DNA from: an uncultured Peptococcaceae bacterium
Lineage (GTDB): Bacteria > Bacillota > Peptococcia > Peptococcales > Peptococcaceae
NCBI GenBank assembly: GCA_902492275.1
Contig: CABUKW010000087.1
Location: 1 to 12,599 of the forward strand
Length of the DNA: 12,599 bases
Reading direction: 5' to 3'
This document shows positions 1 to 8,544 of the stretch, piece after piece. Under the pieces are notes generated by a model, which saw only the letters and a list, made by a program, of their open reading frames with translations, made no database searches and was not told the DNA's origin. Made by a program: the position numbers and the translations under genes. The stretch's first letter is position 1; every line of letters starts with the position of its first letter.

Positions 1-2655
1 CTCCAGCATACGAATAATGGTGGGATTATCGTGGCCCAGAATATCTAATTTTACCAGCCTGTCATGAATTTGTTCATAGGTGAAATGGGTGGTCACCGTA
101 CCTTTGGTCGGATCATCGGCTGGAATTTGTAACGGCGTAAAATCATGCACATCAATCCCCTTGGGGATTACCATCAAGCCGCCAGGATGCTGGCCAGTCG
201 TACGGCGCACACCGGTGAAGCCTAGCGCCAGCCGTTCAATATCAGCCTGTTTGCGCCGAATATTACGCTCATTGAGATAATTAACCACATAACCTTGGGC
301 TGTTTTTTCCGCAAAGGTCTGAAAGGTGCCGGCGCGAAATACATTATCTTTACCGAACAATTCTTCCGTATACGCATGGGCCCGCGGCTGATAAACACCT
401 GAGAAATTCAAATCAATATCGGGTACCTTGTCACCTTTAAATCCCAAAAAGGTTTCAAAAGGAATGTCATGTCCATCTTTAATCATCGGCGTGCCACATT
501 TTTCACAGACTGCGTCAGGCATATCGGCGCCGGCGTTATAGGTTCCATCATCTTTGAAAACCGTATGATAACAATTTGGACAACGATAGTGAGGTGGCAA
601 CGAATTTACTTCTGTAATTCCAGTCATATTGGCCACAAAGGATGACCCTACCGAGCCACGAGAACCCACCAAATATCCATCATCATTGGATTTTTTTACT
701 AACTTATGGGCAATCAAATACAACACAGAAAAGCCGTTCCCGATAATGGAATTCAGCTCCTTGGTAATGCGATCCTGCACTACTTGCGGCAGCTCTGGTC
801 CATATAATTCATGGGCTTTGCTATAGGTCAAATTGCGAATTTCATCCTCGGCCCCTTCAATCTCTGGCGAATGCAAACCGTCAGGAACCGGCTTCAATTC
901 TTCAAAATCGGCAATAATTTTCTTAGGATTGGTAATCACAATCTCCCTGGCAACTTCCGGCGGAAAATAGTCAAACTCAGCCAGCATTTCTTCTGTATTG
1001 CGATAATACAACGGCGCTTGCTGGTCGGCATCCTCAAATTTTTTCCCAGCCATTAAAATAGCCCGATAAATACTGTCGTCCTTGTTGGCAAAATGGACGT
1101 CGCCAGTGGCCACAACCGGCTTGCCCAACTCTTGTCCCAAGGCATAAATATCAAGATTGATTTGTTTCAATTCAGCTTCTGTCGAAAAAATTCCTTTGCG
1201 CAGCATAAATTCGTTGTTGCCATGGGGCTGTACCTCTAAGAAATCATAAAACTCCGCAATACGTACCAATGCGTCATGATCTTTCTTGGTTTTGATGTAG
1301 GTCTGAATCAATTCGCCGGCTTCACAGGCACTGCCCAAAACCAGATTTTCCCGCACCGCTGCTAAAAGCCGTTTTGGAATGCGTGGACGACGGTAAAAGA
1401 AATTCAGGTTAGATTCGGTTACCAGCTGATATAACGCTTTCAGTCCCGCTTTATTTTTAGCCAAAATAATACAATGGTAGGTGCGCTGTTCTTCTTTGGG
1501 CAAGTCATCATCAAAAATGTAGCCCTCTAAGCCGTAAATAATTTTTACACCGGCTGCCTGCCCTGCATGATAGGCCTCTGGGAAAGACTGCACAACACCA
1601 TGGTCGGTGATGGCAATGGCCTCATGGCCCATATCAGCCGCTAGCTGAATTAAATCCGCCACATCACAGAGGGCATCATTGGCGCTCATATTGGTATGCA
1701 GATGTAATTCAATCCGTTTATCGGCAGCTAAATCACTGCGTTTTTTCAGCTTGGTCAAATTCAAATCATAGGCCATCAGGGTCAGTTCCCGGGCAAAGGT
1801 ATCTTCTCGGATACTGCCCTTCACCTTCAGCGCTTTTACTTTTTTCAGCTTTCCTTTTAATTCTTTGATTTCGTCGGCTTCTTTAATAACCTTACAAGTG
1901 ATGGAATCGTGGTCGTCCGTAATTTTGAAGGTTAGCAACTGTTTGCCATTTTTCAGTTCCCGTACGTCTAAGCCAAAAATACGGCCTTCTACCGTCACAA
2001 ATTTTTCTTCTTCCTCAAAAGATTCAATGGGACGTGGCATATCCTTAATCAATTTTCCCAACAGTACAATTTCATCGCTGGGCTTTTCTTCCTGCTTAAC
2101 TGCCGCCTTAGCTGCGGGCTTCGTAAAAGCAACTGATTCCGTCCGCTGCTGTAATTCTGGCGGTTTTATGGCCTGGTCGCACTGCAACTGCACTATCAGC
2201 TTCTCCTGCAGTATCTCATCTAATAAAACGCTGGCCTGCAATGTAAACCGCATATTATGCAGAAAGCGTATTCCGATTTCCTGCCCGATAAAAATGGTCA
2301 ATTCTTCGCCGTTTAATTTCCAGTAGCTGTTATATAACCAACCGGCAATGGTGGGATGCTGCTGCTGTAGCATGGTGATAAACAGTTGAAAATGCTGCTC
2401 AAAAAAATCAGCAACCTGCAGTTGCTGCAGCGGCTGTACCACCAACCGCAAACCACTGGCCTGTGTCATATTGTCCGTAAAAAACTGCAAGCTATGCAAA
2501 TAAAGTTCCGGTGTAGGGAGCTGCTGACAAGCAAGAAAAATCTCACAGCCCTTTGTCTGCTGTGAGATGGCAATCTTACGGACACTGGCGTTCTCCAGAA
2601 AAGCTATCACATCCTGATTTGGTTTTTGTTGCAAACAGCTATCATCCAATTTCAT
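1..2655 (-). CDS. polC: PolC-type DNA polymerase III alpha subunit lacking the exonuclease insertion (3' part of gene outside window)
   Basis: Main replicative polymerase of low-GC Gram-positives. The first 885 codons are present and the gene continues past position 1. Domains: a divergent N-terminal domain (about 1-165); a Lys/Ala/Glu-rich linker (about 168-200); an OB fold (about 215-300); a PHP domain starting at ELHLHT (H318, H320), with ITDHG, E377, H394 and TGDVH; then the C-family catalytic region with GSRGSVGSS, a four-Cys zinc site (C692, C695, C717, C720), PDIDLNF (catalytic D746, D748) and KLDILGHDNP at the edge. In B. subtilis PolC about 180 residues of DnaQ-type exonuclease, with a VFDVETTGL motif, sit inside the PHP domain. 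Here the chain passes directly from GLEGYIFDDDLP (ends 386) to YHCIILA (393), so proofreading is absent from this chain. The frame is open through the junction. The ATG at 2655 has AGGCAGG eight bases upstream. It follows the MgtC-type gene by 35 bases. Confidence 0.97.
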   Translation of the reverse strand, partial: MKLDDSCLQQKPNQDVIAFLENASVRKIAISQQTKGCEIFLACQQLPTPELYLHSLQFFTDNMTQASGLRLVVQPLQQLQVADFFEQHFQLFITMLQQQHPTIAGWLYNSYWKLNGEELTIFIGQEIGIRFLHNMRFTLQASVLLDEILQEKLIVQLQCDQAIKPPELQQRTESVAFTKPAAKAAVKQEEKPSDEIVLLGKLIKDMPRPIESFEEEEKFVTVEGRIFGLDVRELKNGKQLLTFKITDDHDSITCKVIKEADEIKELKGKLKKVKALKVKGSIREDTFARELTLMAYDLNLTKLKKRSDLAADKRIELHLHTNMSANDALCDVADLIQLAADMGHEAIAITDHGVVQSFPEAYHAGQAAGVKIIYGLEGYIFDDDLPKEEQRTYHCIILAKNKAGLKALYQLVTESNLNFFYRRPRIPKRLLAAVRENLVLGSACEAGELIQTYIKTKKDHDALVRIAEFYDFLEVQPHGNNEFMLRKGIFSTEAELKQINLDIYALGQELGKPVVATGDVHFANKDDSIYRAILMAGKKFEDADQQAPLYYRNTEEMLAEFDYFPPEVAREIVITNPKKIIADFEELKPVPDGLHSPEIEGAEDEIRNLTYSKAHELYGPELPQVVQDRITKELNSIIGNGFSVLYLIAHKLVKKSNDDGYLVGSRGSVGSSFVANMTGITEVNSLPPHYRCPNCYHTVFKDDGTYNAGADMPDAVCEKCGTPMIKDGHDIPFETFLGFKGDKVPDIDLNFSGVYQPRAHAYTEELFGKDNVFRAGTFQTFAEKTAQGYVVNYLNERNIRRKQADIERLALGFTGVRRTTGQHPGGLMVIPKGIDVHDFTPLQIPADDPTKGTVTTHFTYEQIHDRLVKLDILGHDNPTIIRMLE

Positions 2656-2690
2656 ATCGTGAACCTGCCTTTCTCCAATACAACACTCGC

Positions 2691-3290
2691 TCAAACACGT
2701 TCCTCTTCCGTTCGCTCCGACAAAGCATCCTCCTGTGGATACTCCGCTTGCATTTCTACTGTATCTGCTACTCTCAGCCTGCCTGCTTTTTCATCTGCCT
2801 GCTTTTGCAGTAAACTTTCCGCCTTATCCTCTAAATGAGAAAACCAACTGAGGATAATAAAAGTTAAAAGGGTGGCCACAATGGCAGTTAAATATAAACC
2901 CGCTCCTACCGCAAGACCAATAGCCGCCACTACCCACAGAGACGCCGCCGTGGTCAGGCCATGTACACGACCCTTTCCCTGCAAAATGGCCCCTGCTCCC
3001 AAAAAACCGATGCCACTGACAACCTGAGCCGCAATACGCCCAGGATCTGCATTATTGACAATGCCCTCCGGCATGGCATAAATAATCATTGGCATAGAAA
3101 TGGATACCAGCATAAAAATACAAGATCCCACTGTCACCAAAATGTGGGTGCGAAAACCGGCTGCATTATTCTTTCCCCGTTTTCGCTGCCGTTCCATTCC
3201 AATTAAACCGCCCAGCAGCAAGGCCAGCAAGAGCCGGCCAATAAAGACCAGCTCACACTGCCAGAGTCCGTCATAACTTAAAAAAGACAT
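2691..3290 (-). CDS. MgtC/SapB family inner-membrane protein
   Basis: Polytopic membrane protein of the MgtC/SapB family, 199 residues from the chosen start. Visible: TM1 (about 13-32) running into GLIGMERQRKRGK, TM2 (49-72), then the family core DPGRIAAQVVSGIGFLGAGAI (82-102) and GLTTAASLWVVAAIG (111-125), TM5 (131-150), and a charged cytoplasmic tail of about 48 residues rich in Glu and Gln. MgtC proteins are linked to growth at low magnesium, acid or phosphate homeostasis and, in Salmonella, to F-type ATPase inhibition. The role of chromosomal homologues like this one is unknown. The ATG at 3290 fits the family's N-terminus. Its AAGGG Shine-Dalgarno is rather far away (13 bases). In-frame upstream starts at 3329 and 3347 would add 13 or 19 Cys/Gly-rich residues unlike the family. 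It lies between proS and polC and is probably cotranscribed. Confidence 0.88.
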   Translation of the reverse strand: MSFLSYDGLWQCELVFIGRLLLALLLGGLIGMERQRKRGKNNAAGFRTHILVTVGSCIFMLVSISMPMIIYAMPEGIVNNADPGRIAAQVVSGIGFLGAGAILQGKGRVHGLTTAASLWVVAAIGLAVGAGLYLTAIVATLLTFIILSWFSHLEDKAESLLQKQADEKAGRLRVADTVEMQAEYPQEDALSERTEEERV

Positions 3291-3417
3291 TCTGCAACCA
3301 CATCCCTTCCCTGTACAAATGCTTCCCATACAGAGCCGCAGTGCCATATCATTTTGTAAACTTTTCCCATAAGAATCACCTGACAGATGGTTCTTCCGTC
3401 ATCGAAAAACGTCTGTC

Positions 3418-5127
3418 TTATTCAGAAAAGATATAAGAAACGGCTTTTTCTACCACTTCATCAACAGCAACGATTTCATTTTCGGCTGCTGTTCTCAATT
3501 TATATTCCACAATTTTTTCTTCCACTGCTTTCTTACCTACTGTGATACGTAATGGATAGCCAATCAAGTCTGCATCCTTAAATTTCACGCCGGGTCGTTC
3601 GTTGCGGTCGTCCAGCATCACTTCCACGCCTCGCTTCTGCAAATCAGTATAAATTTGTTCTGCAATGGCCATCTGCTTTTCATCTTTGGCAGAAATCGGC
3701 ACAACCACCACATGATAAGGCGCAATACTTTTCGGCCAAATCATGCCGTTTTCATCGTGGTTCTGTTCCACGGTAGCAGCCATGGTACGGCTAACACCTA
3801 CACCATAACAACCCATATGAATGACTTGCGTCTTACCGTTTTCATCCAGATACGTAGCGCCCAGGGTTTCACTATATTTGGTCCCCAATTTGAAAATCTG
3901 CCCAACTTCAATACCGCGGGCCGAATCCAATTTTTGACCGCATTTCGGACAAGCTTCGCCTTCTTGCATCATCCGCAAATCATAATAGCCTTCTACCTGA
4001 AAATCCCGTCCCGGATTTACATTGATATAATGATAAGCTTCTTCATTGGCACCGCAAACCAGATTTACCATCTGTTCTACTGCCAAATCTGCATAAATCT
4101 TTATCCCCTGTAAACCCACCGGCCCCAGAGAGCCAAAATTGCAGCCCACTTTTTTTACAACGTCTTCTTCTTCCGCCAGCTCCAACGCCAGGCAAGGATG
4201 CACGCGCTGTACTTTTACATCATTAACTTCATGATCGCCTCGAGCCAGCACACAAATTAATTCATCGTCGGCCTGGAAAAATAATGTTTTAATACATTTC
4301 TGTGCTGGTACCTGCAAATAGTTGCCGACTGCTTCAATCGTTTTTGAATCTGGTGTATAAACCTTCTCCATTGGTAACGCTGTTTCCACACTGCTTTGCG
4401 CTTCCGGAACTGGGCACGGCGCAATTTCAATATTGGCCGCATAGCCGCAATGCTCACAATACACCACTGTATTTTCCCCAATGTCTGCTAAAGCGGTGAA
4501 TTCATGGGTCTGACTGTCACCGATAGCACCGCCGTCTGCTTCAATAGGACGGAATTTTAAACCGCAGCGATTAAAGATATTGGTATATGCCTGATACATA
4601 TCCCAATAGCATTGGTCCAAACCCTCTGGATCTCTGTCAAAAGAATACATATCTTTCATCACAAATTCTCTGCCACGAATCAAGCCAAAACGAGGCCGTT
4701 TTTCATCCCGATACTTATTCTGAATTTGATATAACCGTAATGGCAACTGACGGTAGGAATTGACCTCATTGCGCACCAAATCGGTAATCATTTCTTCATG
4801 GGTAGGCCCTAAACAAAACTGCCGCTCATGACGGTCGGTCACTTTAAACATTTCAGCACCATACGCATTCCAACGACCAGTTTCCAGCCACAGTTCAGCA
4901 GGCTGCACAATGGGCATCAAAAGTTCTTGGCAACCAAAGGCGTCCATTTCCTCCCGCACGATCGTTTCAATTTTTTGCAGCACCCGTTTGCCCAAGGGCA
5001 GATAATGATACAGCCCTGCAGCGCTCTTGCGGATGAAACCAGCCCGCACCAAAAGCTGCTGGCTGACAGTATCCGCTTCGGCCGGATTATCCCGTAATGT
5101 TGGTATTAATGCTTTGCTCATTCTCAT
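3418..5127 (-). CDS. proS: Prolyl-tRNA synthetase, bacterial type with editing domain
   Basis: Class II aminoacyl-tRNA synthetase charging tRNA-Pro in the cytoplasm. The 569 residues match the usual bacterial length. Visible: N-terminal SKALIPTLRDNPAEADTVS and motif 1 region (about 45-75); the GPTHEE loop (108-112); motif 2, YRDEKRPRFGLIRGREF (139-155); the inserted YbaK-like editing domain (about 240-390) with K280 and GDHEVNDVK (297-305), which clears mischarged Ala-tRNA-Pro; motif 3, GCYGVGVSRTMAA (439-451); and the C-terminal anticodon-binding domain (about 470-565). Cys pairs CEHC (224-227) and CPKC (393-396) are present. Start: ATG at 5127 with GGGGAG about 12 bases upstream; an in-frame ATG two codons later is an alternative. 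It lies 57 bases after ispG, in the operon. Confidence 0.98.
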   Translation of the reverse strand: MRMSKALIPTLRDNPAEADTVSQQLLVRAGFIRKSAAGLYHYLPLGKRVLQKIETIVREEMDAFGCQELLMPIVQPAELWLETGRWNAYGAEMFKVTDRHERQFCLGPTHEEMITDLVRNEVNSYRQLPLRLYQIQNKYRDEKRPRFGLIRGREFVMKDMYSFDRDPEGLDQCYWDMYQAYTNIFNRCGLKFRPIEADGGAIGDSQTHEFTALADIGENTVVYCEHCGYAANIEIAPCPVPEAQSSVETALPMEKVYTPDSKTIEAVGNYLQVPAQKCIKTLFFQADDELICVLARGDHEVNDVKVQRVHPCLALELAEEEDVVKKVGCNFGSLGPVGLQGIKIYADLAVEQMVNLVCGANEEAYHYINVNPGRDFQVEGYYDLRMMQEGEACPKCGQKLDSARGIEVGQIFKLGTKYSETLGATYLDENGKTQVIHMGCYGVGVSRTMAATVEQNHDENGMIWPKSIAPYHVVVVPISAKDEKQMAIAEQIYTDLQKRGVEVMLDDRNERPGVKFKDADLIGYPLRITVGKKAVEEKIVEYKLRTAAENEIVAVDEVVEKAVSYIFSE

Positions 5128-5184
5128 AATATGTCTTCTCTCCCCAATTTGTTCTTTATCCTTGCTTTTTTATAAAAAGACAGC

Positions 5185-6246
5185 CTATAACAGCTTGTCC
5201 AATTCCTCCTGAAAGGCAGCCAATAATTGATCCTCCGGTACCTTTTTGATGATCTCTCCCTTGCGGAAAATCAGACCTTCGCCTTTGCCGCCGGCAATAC
5301 CTAAATCTGCTTCCCGTGCCTCTCCCGGCCCGTTTACCACACAACCCATCACAGCCAGCTTCAGCGGTTTGTCTATGTTGCTCACCAGCTGGTCTACCTG
5401 CTCCACCAAATGCTCCAGCCCGATTTGCGTACGGCCGCAGGTTGGACAGGAAATCAGCTCTACACCTTTGGGATATAGCTCCAATGAACGCAAAATTTGC
5501 TTGGCCACCGGAATTTCCTGCAACGGATTGCCTGTCAGCGAAACGCGAATGGTATCGCCAATGCCCTCCGCCAGCAAGGTGCCAATGCCAATAGCCGATT
5601 TTACTGTGCCATACTTGGCATTGCCCGCCTCTGTCACACCCAAATGCAATGGATATGGCACCTGCTGTGCAATCAAACGATAGGCCTCAATCATCAGCGG
5701 CACATCCGAAGCCTTCAGAGATATTTTTATCTGTTCAAAATTCAATTCTTCCAAAATATGAACATGGCGCATAGCGCTTTCTACCAAAGCCTCTGCCGTG
5801 GGATGCTGGTATCGGGCCAACAACTCTTTTTCCAGAGAACCGGCATTGACGCCAATGCGAATGGGGATGCCCAAGCCCTTAGCTTTGCTGACAACCTCCC
5901 GCACCTTCTGCGCGCTGCCGATATTTCCCGGATTAATCCGCAGGGCTGACACGCCGTTCTCCATCGCCAACAACGCTAATCGATGATTAAAATGAATGTC
6001 GGCAATTACAGGCAGCGGACTTTGCTTGCAGATTTGCTTCAAGGCCTGCGCCGCTTCTTCATCAGGCACAGCCACCCGCACCAATTGACAGCCGGCCTCG
6101 GCCAATTGCCCAATTTGCTGCAAAGTCGCCTCCGCATTGCGCGTATCGGTGTTGGTCATCGACTGAATACTGACCGGATAGGCAGAACCAACGCCCACTT
6201 CACCAATCTTAAAATTGCTGGTTTCTCTTCTCCGCAACAAGCTCAC
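5185..6246 (-). CDS. ispG: 4-hydroxy-3-methylbut-2-enyl diphosphate synthase (flavodoxin-type)
   Basis: Sixth enzyme of the MEP isoprenoid pathway (GcpE). It reductively converts 2-C-methyl-D-erythritol 2,4-cyclodiphosphate to HMBPP with a [4Fe-4S] cluster. Visible: N-terminal TIM barrel with VSIQSMTNTDT (25-35), ADIHFNHRLAL (82-92) and LRINPGNIG (102-110); cluster ligands C267 and C270 in SCPTCGRTQ and C302 in MGCVVNGPGEA, with E309. Length is normal (353). The long open frame begins with GTG at 6246, but the only good Shine-Dalgarno (GAAGGTGA) overlaps that GTG. TTG codons at 6240 or 6237 would give the family's usual N-terminus (RRRETSNFKIG), so the true start may be three codons further in. 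It follows rseP by nine bases. Together with dxr it places two MEP steps in one operon with uppS, which consumes the product. Confidence 0.97.
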   Translation of the reverse strand: MSLLRRRETSNFKIGEVGVGSAYPVSIQSMTNTDTRNAEATLQQIGQLAEAGCQLVRVAVPDEEAAQALKQICKQSPLPVIADIHFNHRLALLAMENGVSALRINPGNIGSAQKVREVVSKAKGLGIPIRIGVNAGSLEKELLARYQHPTAEALVESAMRHVHILEELNFEQIKISLKASDVPLMIEAYRLIAQQVPYPLHLGVTEAGNAKYGTVKSAIGIGTLLAEGIGDTIRVSLTGNPLQEIPVAKQILRSLELYPKGVELISCPTCGRTQIGLEHLVEQVDQLVSNIDKPLKLAVMGCVVNGPGEAREADLGIAGGKGEGLIFRKGEIIKKVPEDQLLAAFQEELDKLL

Positions 6247-6250
6247 CTTC
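6243..6250 (-). promoter_or_regulatory. Shine-Dalgarno of ispG that argues for a TTG start
   Basis: On the minus strand GAAGGTGA (6250-6243) is the only sequence near the start complementary to the 16S 3' end. It contains the upstream GTG candidate (6246-6244), which therefore cannot be served by it. It stands five bases before the TTG at 6237, a normal spacing, and two before the TTG at 6240. This is inference from spacing alone. Confidence 0.45.
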
Positions 6251-6255
6251 TTTGT

Positions 6256-7341
6256 TTAAGACGTAAATAACCGCATAATATCTTTATAAGTTACAAATAA
6301 AATCAACAGCATCATCAGAGAAAATCCGATAAAATTGACATATCCTTCTTTCATGGGGTCGATGGCTCTGCCGCGAATCGCTTCTATCAGCAAGAAAATC
6401 AGCTTGCTGCCATCCAAAGAGGGAATGGGCAGCAGATTAATCACAGCCAAATTGATAGACAACAGCGCAGCCAGATTGAATACATAAACCCAACCGGCTT
6501 TTGTAGATTGGTCAATAATCTGCACAATGCCAACCGGCCCTGTTAAGCCTTCTTCCTCATCCATAATATCAATTTTTCCTGTAAACAGATCCCCCAGCAC
6601 ATCCACCATGGCAGTGGTCATTTGCCAGGTGGCGCTGCAGCCCAGCTGTACGCCCCGAATTGGGCCCACTGCCTTGCGCTCTGCCGATGCGGCATAAATA
6701 CCCAGCAGACTCCGGCTGCCATCCTCACTTAAAACAGGCTGTATCTGCAGCTCAAGTTGCTGTGCCTGTCGCTCTACCGTAATGTCCAGCGCTTCATCGG
6801 TAGAGGCGTGCATCACCAAACCATTCAGTTCCTCCCAGGTGGTCACAGTCTGACCATTTACAGCCACAATTTTATCGCCCGCCTGCAGGCCGGCTGCAGC
6901 GGCAGGACCACCATCGGCCACCGCTGAAATGGTTGTATCAGGATTTTCGATGGGAACTGCTTCGCCCAACACCATAAACATCACGCTGAAAATCAAAATC
7001 GCAGTCACCAAATTCATGAGCGGACCAGCAGCCGCAAAAATCATACGCTGCCACACCGGACGATTCTGATAACGCCGCGCTTCCGGTACTTCAATGGGTT
7101 CAATGCCCGTTCTTTCTTCTTCCTCTACATCCTCGCCCAGCACACGCACATAGCCGCCCACCGGCAAAAGCCGCAGCGAATAACGGGTTTCTCCATAACG
7201 CTTGGAAAATATCTGCGGTCCCATCCCGATGCTGAATTCCTCTACATACATGCCCGACAACTTCGCTGTAATGAAATGGCCAAACTCATGCACGGTTACC
7301 AAACCGGCAAAAATCAAAATGGCTACAATTGCTGTTAACAT
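6256..7341 (-). CDS. rseP: RseP-type intramembrane site-2 metalloprotease (M50 family)
   Basis: Membrane zinc protease that cuts anti-sigma factors or other membrane substrates within the bilayer; also named RasP/YluC in Gram-positives. Visible: TM1 with the zinc motif HEFGH (H18, E19, H22) and the GMGP segment (39-42); TM2 with FAAAGPLMNLVTAI (102-115); one PDZ domain (about 134-205) with GPAAAAGLQAGDKIVAVNG; and a C-terminal part with NLLPIPSLDGSKL, whose D310 is the third zinc ligand, followed by a last TM. A single PDZ and 361 residues is the Gram-positive arrangement; the E. coli enzyme has two PDZ domains. ATG at 7341 with AAAGGAG eight bases upstream. It lies 27 bases after dxr and nine before ispG. 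No rseA-like substrate gene is in the window. Confidence 0.96.
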   Translation of the reverse strand: MLTAIVAILIFAGLVTVHEFGHFITAKLSGMYVEEFSIGMGPQIFSKRYGETRYSLRLLPVGGYVRVLGEDVEEEERTGIEPIEVPEARRYQNRPVWQRMIFAAAGPLMNLVTAILIFSVMFMVLGEAVPIENPDTTISAVADGGPAAAAGLQAGDKIVAVNGQTVTTWEELNGLVMHASTDEALDITVERQAQQLELQIQPVLSEDGSRSLLGIYAASAERKAVGPIRGVQLGCSATWQMTTAMVDVLGDLFTGKIDIMDEEEGLTGPVGIVQIIDQSTKAGWVYVFNLAALLSINLAVINLLPIPSLDGSKLIFLLIEAIRGRAIDPMKEGYVNFIGFSLMMLLILFVTYKDIMRLFTS

Positions 7342-7368
7342 TTCAAACGCTCCTTTTCAGCAGACACC

Positions 7369-8526
7369 CTACTGCCGGTGCTGCTGTACAAATTGCTGCG
7401 CCTTCTGCCGTGCCCAGCGGTCAAGCTCCATCAAATGGGCAAAGCTTTCAATCTCTACCGGAATATGCTGCTCTACCACCCATTGCACCAGCGCAGGAAT
7501 ATCCATAAAACCAATCTGCTCCTGCAAAAAAGCGGCTACCGCCACTTCATTGGCGCCATTCAGTACAGCCGGCGCCGATTTTCCTGTGCGGCCCACAGCA
7601 TAAGCCAGCGCCAGAGCAGGAAATTTTTCAAAATCAGGCGCATAAAACTCTAACCCGGCCAATTGTGTAAAATCCAGCTTTGGAAACGGATTTCCCTGCC
7701 GTTCCGGCCAGGTTAACGCATATTGAATGGGAATCCGCATATCGGCTCTTCCTAAATGGGCCAATACCGAACCGTCCCCATATTCCACCATAGAATGAAT
7801 GACGCTCTGCGGATGTACCAACACCTGAATATGGTCATAATCCACATCAAACAGCCAGTTAGCTTCAATCACTTCCAGTCCTTTATTCATTAACGTAGCC
7901 GAGTCAATGGTAATCTTTCGTCCCATAGACCAGTTCGGATGCTTCAAGGCCTGCTGAGGCGTTACCTGATACAGCGCTTTCTTTTCCCAAGTGCGGAAAG
8001 GGCCTCCGGAAGCAGTCAGCAAAATTTTATTGAGACAGCTGCTGCCTGGCTCGATACATTGAAAAATAGCCGAATGCTCGCTGTCCACCGGTATTATTTT
8101 CGCGCCGCTTTTTTGCTGCGCCTTGCGCACCAGGCTGCCGCCGGAAACCAAGGTTTCTTTATTGGCCAATGCCAAATCAATGCCTAATTCCAGCGCCTTT
8201 AACGTCGGCTCTATACCGGCTGCACCGCTCATAGCGCCCACCATCATATCAACAGGAAATTGCTCCAGCGCCTTCAGCACACCTTCCATACCGGACAGTA
8301 CGACCAGCTTGGGATCGGTGTTTTCCTGCTGAAATCTGGCAAAAGCCGCAGGCTCTGTCACTACCACACAGGCCGGCTGATATTTCTCTGCCTGCTTCAA
8401 CAAAAGCTGCCAATTGCTGTGTCCAGCCAAAAGCACCACATCAAAACGGCCTGGAAACGCATCCACCACCTGTAGCGTCTGCGTGCCAATGGAACCCGTC
8501 GCACCTAAAATCGCCAATCGTTTCAC
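7369..8526 (-). CDS. dxr: 1-deoxy-D-xylulose 5-phosphate reductoisomerase
   Basis: First committed step of the MEP pathway: NADPH-dependent conversion of DXP to 2-C-methyl-D-erythritol 4-phosphate. Cytoplasmic, and the target of fosmidomycin. Visible: NADPH-binding GATGSIGTQTL (8-18); ALANKETLVSGG (119-130); metal ligands D148 and E150 in PVDSEHSAIFQC, and E218 in MNKGLEVIE; substrate-phosphate contacts TASGGPFR (171-178) and HPNWSMGRKITIDSATL (196-212); VHPQSVIHSMVEYGDGS in the C-terminal domain. The 385 residues are normal. The start is GTG at 8526, with AAAGGTG nine bases upstream. It is 18 bases after cdsA. Confidence 0.98.
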   Translation of the reverse strand: MKRLAILGATGSIGTQTLQVVDAFPGRFDVVLLAGHSNWQLLLKQAEKYQPACVVVTEPAAFARFQQENTDPKLVVLSGMEGVLKALEQFPVDMMVGAMSGAAGIEPTLKALELGIDLALANKETLVSGGSLVRKAQQKSGAKIIPVDSEHSAIFQCIEPGSSCLNKILLTASGGPFRTWEKKALYQVTPQQALKHPNWSMGRKITIDSATLMNKGLEVIEANWLFDVDYDHIQVLVHPQSVIHSMVEYGDGSVLAHLGRADMRIPIQYALTWPERQGNPFPKLDFTQLAGLEFYAPDFEKFPALALAYAVGRTGKSAPAVLNGANEVAVAAFLQEQIGFMDIPALVQWVVEQHIPVEIESFAHLMELDRWARQKAQQFVQQHRQ

Positions 8527-8544
8527 TCTATGTCACACCTTTCT

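Noticed and set aside
1865..2326. 153-codon plus-strand ORF
   Set aside because: Antisense to the N-terminal and OB regions of polC, Ser-rich as expected for an antisense frame, no recognisable domain.
3382..3417. Possible terminator after proS (GACAGA and TCTGTC arms)
   Set aside because: Six-base stem with a loop of about 24 bases and no T run after it on the minus strand; unlikely to stop transcription before the MgtC-type gene.
3655..4113. 152-codon plus-strand ORF
   Set aside because: Antisense to proS in a region where every ProRS motif is intact; no start signal or family features.
5160..5184. AT-rich palindrome between ispG and proS (CTTTTTTATAAAAAG)
   Set aside because: No GC in the stem, so not a credible terminator, and I could not pair it with a -35 box at normal spacing to call an internal promoter.
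5246..5949. Overlapping plus-strand ORFs of 145 and 150 codons
   Set aside because: Antisense to ispG, mutually overlapping, and without family features.
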